Source: Usnea hakonensis
Taxonomy: Eukaryota > Ascomycota > Lecanoromycetes > Lecanorales > Parmeliaceae
Length of the DNA stretch: 64,000 nt
Direction: 5' to 3'
Assembly: GCA_013423325.1 (NCBI GenBank)
Contig: BLJB01000026.1
Coordinates: 372,001 to 436,000, forward strand
The notes beneath the pieces are model-generated. The model saw only the letters and a program-made list of their open reading frames with translations. It made no database searches and was not told where the DNA came from. Positions 58,111-64,000 of this stretch are shown here, one piece after another (position 1 is the stretch's first letter; each line of letters opens with the position of its first letter). The translations under genes were made by a program, and so were the position numbers.

Positions 58111-58857
58111 CTACAATTTCAACCCAGCACTTTCATCCCAATAATAAAGCTCAGGATCTGGATTCGGAGTCGGAGGCATCCGATTTGGCACCTTCGTCAC
58201 CCACATTTGACTCTCCGTCTGCTTCATCTCCACCTCCGGAGCGGCACAATGAAGGAAGGCCTGTATAGCAATCCGAGGATTATAGCAATCCTCTAAATAC
58301 CCCTTCCACGTGAAATCATCAAACAACATTGTCCCTCCCACCTCTAGCATCCGCCAACTCATCACAGAATCATGCAGCACGTCAATTGCCGCGTGTGAGG
58401 CGTCTATATATATAAAGTCGAATACCGCGCCCTTGACTCGCAAGTCTACGAGCGCGTCATCGCTCCTGGCCTTGAGTACCGTTAACTTGGACACTTGGGG
58501 TGATTTGGACACGTTAGCGCGGAATCGGGCTTCGAGTAAGTCGATATTGTAGGAACTCATTTGCTGGTGCTCCATCCCGCCTTGGAATGTATCGATGCTA
58601 GTCAATGTTGACTCTGGGTGACTCATTAGGTTGTCTAGGATCCAGGTTGTTGATGCGCCCTCAAAGGCGCCGATCTCCAACACCTGGAGCTTCTTGCCGT
58701 GTAAGGGTTGTGTGAGTTGCTCCCATTCTGAGCGGACGAATTCGTCGAACCAGTAGTGTTGAAAGGCGTACTTAGCGCGGTCGGAGGGTAGGGGCGGGGT
58801 GTGTGGTCTGGCCTGAGTTGGGATTTGGTGGTCTTTCGCGGTGGAAATGATCTCCAT
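58111..58857 (-). CDS. Class I SAM-dependent methyltransferase (family 24 type)
   Basis: Single-exon gene of 248 aa. SAM motif I is LQVLEIGAFEGASTTWIL, motif II is LTSIDTFQGGMEH, and the downstream FDFIYIDASHAAIDVLHD with GGTMLFDDFTW is the signature of Methyltransf_24 proteins (TylF/CmcI-like), where the DD/SH residues bind a metal. Such enzymes O-methylate hydroxyls of sugars or catechol-like natural products. It is co-oriented with the PhyH gene and divergent from the GT2 gene over a 595-bp shared promoter region, so a tailoring step after hydroxylation or glycosylation is plausible. The exact acceptor cannot be read from sequence. Confidence 0.88.
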   Translation of the reverse strand: MEIISTAKDHQIPTQARPHTPPLPSDRAKYAFQHYWFDEFVRSEWEQLTQPLHGKKLQVLEIGAFEGASTTWILDNLMSHPESTLTSIDTFQGGMEHQQMSSYNIDLLEARFRANVSKSPQVSKLTVLKARSDDALVDLRVKGAVFDFIYIDASHAAIDVLHDSVMSWRMLEVGGTMLFDDFTWKGYLEDCYNPRIAIQAFLHCAAPEVEMKQTESQMWVTKVPNRMPPTPNPDPELYYWDESAGLKL

Positions 58858-59452
58858 GCTGCGGGGTCTGCCTGTGCCTTCAGTTCCCGCTCTGCAAGGT
58901 CAAGTCTTTTATGCTGCTCACTGCTGGGTTCAGGGTGATGTTGTACGAATCGTGATTTGTAAGGGCAATCTTAGCTTTGTGGTATGTGAAACGCTTTATG
59001 CCGGTCATGCTGACTGGCAAAATTTGATCTCAACTTTCAAGGAGGCAGAAAAATGGGAAGTCCCAAGTTGATTGGGCCGGTAAAGGCCAATTGACTAGAA
59101 TACCCTACTTTGGCTAAAGTAGTTGCATGGTTTTGATGCATGCTCCAAATCTTTTTTACGACCCGGGCCCGGCTTTGAACGAGGTGGGGTTGGGCAACGC
59201 ACAAATCAAAGCTAAGGTCCTACGGGAATGTCGCCGCTTCAAGCATGCACAAGACTACGGTATTGAATACGTACCTAGGTACATATCAGCCAAGTCAGGT
59301 GAAGTAATTTTTAGTCACTTTACTAACGCATACAATATAGCTCTTTAGGAGGATAGGACCGCGCTGAGCCACTTGCTCTTCCTCTCCCTCTCCATCTCTG
59401 ACCCCCAACCTACCAGTTTAAGCTTCGAGCTCTTCGACTGTATTACTCTCTC
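58858..59452. promoter_or_regulatory. Bidirectional promoter region, methyltransferase / GT2
   Basis: 595 bp between divergent starts. Contains gacccgggcccgg near 59160-59172, a GC-rich near-palindrome. No coding region supported. Confidence 0.45.
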
Positions 59453-61670
59453 ATGGCGAAGAGCAAGATCTCCGAGAATCAGCATGGCTTATACAGACTT
59501 CAAAAATACCCAGCAAGCTTATATCCATTTGAGGTCCATCTTAATGCCTTCACATTTTCTCACATCCTCACCTGGTCTCTGTTCATGCTCCACACTACAG
59601 CCCTCTTCGCATTAGCTTGTTCACTTCAACGAGAAGAGAGCACTACGCCATGGCAAATATGGATCGCCTTGCTTGCCGAATTGTCCCTCAATATACCCGA
59701 GACCCTGACGGCTATTACCATCTTACTTGCTCTTTTCAGCGGCAAAGCTACCCAGCCCCGCCCAGCTTATCGGCTTGAGGGTGATGTAGCCCCATCGGTA
59801 GATATCATGATCACGTGCTGTGGCGAACCGGTCGAGATTGTCATCAATACAATTTCAGCAGCAGCAGCGCAAGACTATCCCATCGGGCGATTTCGTGTCT
59901 TCGTCCTCGACGACGGCCATGATGCTGAACTTCAGCAGGCCGTCGAGATGCTCAAGCTACGGCTCGGTAAAACCACCAGTCGATCAGTCATCTACTTGTC
60001 ACGAACTGTACCACCTGGTCAACCGTCTTATTTCAAATCGGGCAACCTCCGCTTCGGCATCCAGGAGAGCCAGCGCTTGGGAACGGGCTCGGATTTTGTT
60101 GCTGGCCTCGACGCCGACATGGTTCCAGAGCCAAACTGGCTGAGAAGTATGGTACCACATGTCTTGTTACAAGATGAAGTGGCCATGGCTTGCGGTCCAC
60201 AGGTATGAGAATTCGTATCTGGCTGTTTTTTTGACACTCGATCCTCTTTTTCATTGATGAACTCCTTAGGCTTTGCCCAATGCAAGATCTGACTATGTAG
60301 AACTACTACAACGTTCCTCCTTCCGATCCCTTGGGCCAGCAAGCCGATTTCGATATCTATTTCACTGTGCAAGAACTCCTCAACGACTGTCTAGGTGCTC
60401 CAATGTGCACGGGAACCGGTTATGTCGCTAAGCGCAGTGCCATCGCTGAAATAGGTGGATGGCCACTAGCCTTTGCAGGTGAAGACTATATGTGCTCAGC
60501 GCTGTTGACCGGTGTTGGGTGGGAAGTAGTCTTTGTTCGTGAGCCATTGCAAAGCGGACTCGCGCCGGAGTCATTGACAGCCGCGATGAAGCAGCGAATG
60601 CGTTGGGTACGTGAGGGGCGTGTCATCGTAATGTTACATTTTCCAGTCCTATACTCCTGAAAGAAAACTCATTGTGCGCTGACTGACTCGCACAGACTGA
60701 CGCTGGTCTTGAAGTCCATCAACGACTGGCACCCTACATACGCGCTTCGGGTCTTACTGCGCGGATGAAGCTTTCTACTAGAGCCGTAAACATGGTCTAC
60801 ATTATTCGAGACTATTCCCCCATGACAACTGTCTTGGCCATGGCACTTCTACCCTTAAGTATGATTCCAGTACCCGAAGTCAACGACCTCTTCAACTCTA
60901 TTGCCGTTAAGCACGCAACATATCTCGTTGTGACTCGAAGACTGTTCCTAGCCACCTACTTAGCTCGCTCTATCCACAATTACGCAACGTACATACACAT
61001 TGATCCCTCACGCGTGGGAAACGTTTATAGCATGGAGTTGTGGTCGGCGCCGTGTAAGCCCACTTTCTTTCTTCTCCCCAATACTCAATCTCAATTACGC
61101 AGAGCAGCAAAACTAGCTGTATTATACGCCCCCCCTCCTAGTCCCCCCACATCAATCCCTAACTCAACTCTCACTTTCCATAAAGATTCTGCCTACTGCT
61201 GCGCTATCTCTCTGCTGTCCCTCCTGCCCTTTAAACGCAAAAATCCAACAGTCCCAAACTTCACCGTTTGTGGCACCATCATCTCTCCCACAAACGAACG
61301 CTCCGCCCAGCACCGCGCGCCGCTCCTCTCGCGTCTCACTCGAACTGACACAAGCCTTTACATCCTCTACGTCATCTACGCTGCCATTCCACTACTCTAT
61401 CGCCTTTTTCTAGGCCCGCCGTTTCCATTTCCGAACTTGCTGCTCAAGCTACTAGCGTGCGTGATCGGCGTCAGCAAGCCTATTAGCTACATGATTTGGC
61501 CGCCGACCGCGCCCGGGTGGGATGCATTGACTGTGGAGGATGAAAATGGGGTTAAGAGGCCGAGAAGGGCGAATGGGGGGAAGGATGAGGCTCAGGATTG
61601 GACAGGAGGGACTTGGCTGGTTGGATTGAGTTTAGATCTATTGGTTATCTGGTTGTGTTCAGTGGCCTAG
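59453..61670 (+). CDS. Membrane glycosyltransferase family 2, cellulose-synthase-like
   Basis: Predicted 632-aa processive-type GT2; exons 59453-60202, 60301-60606, 60696-61053, 61186-61670. Two N-terminal membrane helices (SHILTWSLFMLHTTALFALA; IWIALLAELSLNIPETLTAI) precede the catalytic domain. Its motifs are D in FVLDDGHD, DxD in AGLDADMVPEPNWL, ED in FAGEDYMCS and Q..RW in KQRMRW. TGTGYVAKRSAIAEIGGWP is the acceptor-site region. C-terminal hydrophobic segments (SLYILYVIYAAIPLLYRLFL; GTWLVGLSLDLLVIWL) complete a transport channel-like membrane part. The donor would be a UDP-sugar. The third intron (132 bp) is a multiple of three and stop-free, so the spliced and retained forms are both open. 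Association with MT, PhyH and a reductase domain suggests a glycosylated metabolite rather than cell-wall cellulose. Confidence 0.88.
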
Positions 61671-61974
61671 AGACGCAATTCCCAGCATGATTGTGACATG
61701 CTGGGAAGCGAACGTTGCCGGCATTCGCGTTGATGTGGTAGAGTCTTGAAGCGGTAGCAGGGGTCAATCAATGGTCTGCAGATCAGATGAAGGATCAATT
61801 TATGAAGTAAGTATACCAGAACCAAATAGCCCGGTATAAAGTAACACCGAGACCCCGAAGAAAGCCCTAAAGAACTCTGCCGAAGGGGGCTCCGAAGGTA
61901 CCTTACGCCCCGTAACGCCCTGAGAAACCCCCCGGAGAGGATTATGATTGCGGTATAATACAAATCTATTTCGC

Positions 61975-61978
<4 letters not shown>

Positions 61979-62006
<28 letters not shown>
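61979..62006. repeat. CT dinucleotide microsatellite
   Basis: About 14 CT units, followed by a less regular gt/ct/ca stretch to about 62032. Confidence 0.95.
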
Positions 62007-62008
<2 letters not shown>

Positions 62009-62317
62009 GTGTCTCTGTCTCTCACACACACAAAAATAAGAAGAAAAAAAGAGGAAGGATAACATGGCGGAAACACTTACGAAAACGATTGAGGGATTAT
62101 AAGGGCGGCTTTGGGGGTCACCTAGGCCGTCATATATGAATTCTAGGAAGGAGAGTGAATGATGTCTCACATATTCGCTTGACAAGCATAAACTTCTCCG
62201 AGTTGGATGGTGATTCGAGAGATCTCGCATGCCTTGTCTTTCTCTTTCAAGTCAGGGAAATCCTCAATTAATAAAATGATCCCTCGACTTTTTGTCTACA
62301 GTGCTCTTTCGTCCTGC

Positions 62318-62470
62318 TTCACATCGCATTCCTCAACCCATCACTTCTCATCCGCAGGGAAAAGCCCCCCCCCCCAAAAGCCCTAATCTTTAATGCGGAG
62401 TAAACATCCCTTTGCTCCTACTTTCATATCGCATCCCTCAACGCATTTCTTCTCATCTGCAGGGAAAAGC
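62318..62470. repeat. Two imperfect 48-bp direct repeats
   Basis: 62318-62365 and 62423-62470 align over 48 bp with six mismatches (both end gcagggaaaagc), 57 bp apart, just beyond the 3' end of the reductase-domain gene. Confidence 0.85.
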
Positions 62471-62597
62471 AAAAAACAAGGTTTCCAGCATCCTCTCACA
62501 AAAGGTACCTTGCAGTCAAAAGAATTCAGCCAGGCCTACTGATCCCCCATCCGGTAGAAATCCTTCAAGGAACGTGAATGCTCTCTTCTTTAGAATC

Positions 62598-63992
62598 TCA
62601 ATTCCGTCTCGGCAAAAAATCCACGCGAATGAGAAAGTCCACATTGCTCCTCACGGCTTCCTCAACCCGACGCGACGCATCATTTGTGGAGACAGTGCAG
62701 CCTGTGACGATGTCTTCGCCAATACATCCCCCGTTCCGCTCCAGGATATGCAGTAGCGGATACAGGAGATGTTTTTCCCCGACGCCGAGGATGTGGCTGC
62801 GGAGGCGGGAAAGGAATTCTGGTTGCGGGAGGGGCTCCAATTGGTAGCCGTACTCAGAGGTCAAAAGGCTCCATAGTCGATTGAGGTGGAGGCCATCTGT
62901 CACCCTCGCTACCCCATGCCTCCCTTCGCCTTTTCCCCTTTCCTCGCCATTTGCCTTTTCCTCGGCACATTCCGCCATCCGCTGCTCCTCACCTGCAAGA
63001 CAACCGCTCTGCCCAACGACACCGGCCACTATGACCCGCGCAACGGTCTCAATATCTGCAACAGCCAGCCATCTTTCTGCGTCGTCACGGTTGTACGCGC
63101 GGATCCCGATGCAGCCCGCCACGAGGCGCCAGAGGAAATCGGTGCGATTAGCGAAGCCGTGCGGTGGCGCACCGATCAAGTAGCCGGGCCGCACTATGTG
63201 AATGAGAGGGTGAGCGGGGAAGAGGGGTGAGCGTGTGCAGTGAGTGACGAGGAGTTCGGAGACGAGTTTGGAGGTCGTGTAGCCGGTTGGGGCAGGGTCG
63301 TGGGCATGGTCTACTGGGGAACGGGAGGTGACCGAGGATGATTGTAAGGAGGATGGCAAGGCCGAGCAGTAGGAAGGAGAGCGTGGTGGGGGTGACATTG
63401 GGGGTGATGATTGGGACGAAGCCGCGAGGCTGGAAATGTCGAAGGAGGGTGTTGTACCACCTGAGACGAAGACAAACTTTTGCAGGTGCAAGGCACGTGC
63501 TACAAGGTGCAATGCTGATGCCGTGCCGCAAACATTGGTGGGTTTGAGGCCGTAGTAGTTGGTGCTATAATGGACACGCGCCCCGTTGTGTATCAAGGCA
63601 TGTATGGCGTCTTCGGGGGTCACGCCGTGTCCGAGCAATTTGCGCACCTCATGGGCGCCCAAGCCGAGGTTTGGAAGCGCGAGGTCACCTTCCCATATGT
63701 GCAGACGGGATATGTAGGATTCTTGCCACCAATTATGCAACACGCCGGCTTCTCTGATTCTTTGCAGGCCTGAATATTCGTCCGCACGGCGGATCAGTGC
63801 GTAGACGTGGATTGTGGGGACTGTGAAGAGCTGACGCAGGATTGCTGTGCCTAAGTATCCGGTTGCACCTGTTACGAGGACGTTGTGAATTGGATTTCGT
63901 AGCTGTGAGATGGTACTTCGGGGCTCTGATGAGATGTTTTGAAGCAAATCTTCGCTAATTTGAGCGGCTTCTTGGTTCATATCGATATGCAT
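62598..63992 (-). CDS. Thioester reductase (NAD-binding 4) domain, probably C-terminus of NRPS-like/CAR-like enzyme, partial
   Basis: About 465 codons open to the right window edge (an ATG occurs at 63992, but the frame continues to 64000 without a stop, so the true start is probably outside). It reads as a short-chain-dehydrogenase thioester reductase: VLVTGATGYLGTAILRQL (NADP motif), IHALIHNGARVHY, NYYGLKPTNVCGTASALHL, then GYTTSKLVSELL with the catalytic YxxxK, and IVRPGYLIG. Such domains end alpha-aminoadipate reductases, carboxylic acid reductases and A-T-R NRPS-like proteins, releasing aldehyde or alcohol. A Ser/Pro-rich 49-codon stretch is probably a 147-bp intron (63460-63314) that joins FVFVS to VDHAHDPAPTG; it is a multiple of three, so the frame is open either way. 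An adenylation domain should lie to the right. Confidence 0.8.
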   Translation of the reverse strand: MHIDMNQEAAQISEDLLQNISSEPRSTISQLRNPIHNVLVTGATGYLGTAILRQLFTVPTIHVYALIRRADEYSGLQRIREAGVLHNWWQESYISRLHIWEGDLALPNLGLGAHEVRKLLGHGVTPEDAIHALIHNGARVHYSTNYYGLKPTNVCGTASALHLVARALHLQKFVFVSGGTTPSFDISSLAASSQSSPPMSPPPRSPSYCSALPSSLQSSSVTSRSPVDHAHDPAPTGYTTSKLVSELLVTHCTRSPLFPAHPLIHIVRPGYLIGAPPHGFANRTDFLWRLVAGCIGIRAYNRDDAERWLAVADIETVARVIVAGVVGQSGCLAGEEQRMAECAEEKANGEERGKGEGRHGVARVTDGLHLNRLWSLLTSEYGYQLEPLPQPEFLSRLRSHILGVGEKHLLYPLLHILERNGGCIGEDIVTGCTVSTNDASRRVEEAVRSNVDFLIRVDFLPRRN

Positions 63993-64000
63993 GGGATCTT

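Larger units (their letters stand above)
61671..62597. other. Intergenic region with simple and direct repeats
   Basis: About 930 bp between convergent genes. Holds a CT microsatellite, a C run (62365-62375) and two 48-bp imperfect direct repeats. The minus-strand frame across it is a repeat artefact. Confidence 0.6.

Noticed and set aside
61667..62230. Minus-strand frame of 187 codons rich in Arg/Glu
   Set aside because: Translates the CT microsatellite and the untranslated end of GT2.
1..64000. tRNA, rRNA and CRISPR features
   Set aside because: I scanned for B-box-like ggttcgaatcc and clustered spacer-repeat patterns and found none convincing; CRISPR is not expected in fungi. A tRNAscan run would be decisive for tRNAs.

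Overview
The window is nuclear DNA from a filamentous ascomycete, most likely Pezizomycotina. Nearly all genes carry short GT-AG introns of about 46-110 bp. The families are typically fungal: an iterative reducing PKS, Zn2Cys6 regulator, PaxM-type FAD monooxygenase, KEX2-type repeat precursor and fungal F-box protein. I could not fix class or genus. Most exon models were built by reading splice sites; for nearly all multi-exon genes the spliced length is a multiple of three and the joined reading frame matches its family.

Region 1 (1-22.5 kb) is a biosynthetic gene cluster. It holds a highly reducing PKS (minus strand, cut by the left edge), an FMO-type monooxygenase, two paralogous 334-aa epoxide hydrolases, a PaxM-type membrane FAD monooxygenase, a Zn2Cys6 transcription factor and a sugar-transporter-like MFS protein. 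The ER and methyltransferase regions of the PKS look dead, so an unsaturated chain is expected. An epoxidase candidate plus two epoxide hydrolases suggests epoxidation and opening or cyclisation of a polyene; this is inference. The PKS reading frame is broken in the KS domain by an exact 17-bp tandem duplication, so the cluster may be inactive in this strain, or the assembly may be wrong.

Region 2 (22.5-32.8 kb) has a gene-poor 1.8 kb, then a mitochondrial carnitine/acylcarnitine carrier and a mitochondrial acetyl-CoA acetyltransferase in the same orientation. Next comes the most novel locus: an eight-exon gene for a secreted repeat protein with Lys-Arg sites directly before aromatic F-W-x-W-L segments, which looks like a KEX2-processed peptide or RiPP precursor. 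It is followed by a pterin-4a-carbinolamine dehydratase and a decayed SRPK-like kinase.

Region 3 (34.5-55.7 kb) is mostly housekeeping: a large F-box protein, bleomycin hydrolase, a membrane-anchored Ser/Arg-rich protein, a histidine-phosphatase-family protein, GPI8, CDC45, a CCDC124/Lso2 homologue and an NmrA-like reductase.

Region 4 (56.6-64 kb) looks like a second, unfamiliar cluster: a PhyH-type Fe(II)/2OG oxygenase, a family-24-type methyltransferase, a membrane GT2 (cellulose-synthase-like) glycosyltransferase and a thioester-reductase domain open to the right edge, probably the end of an NRPS-like or CAR-like enzyme. Gene-free stretches are described as separate entries.
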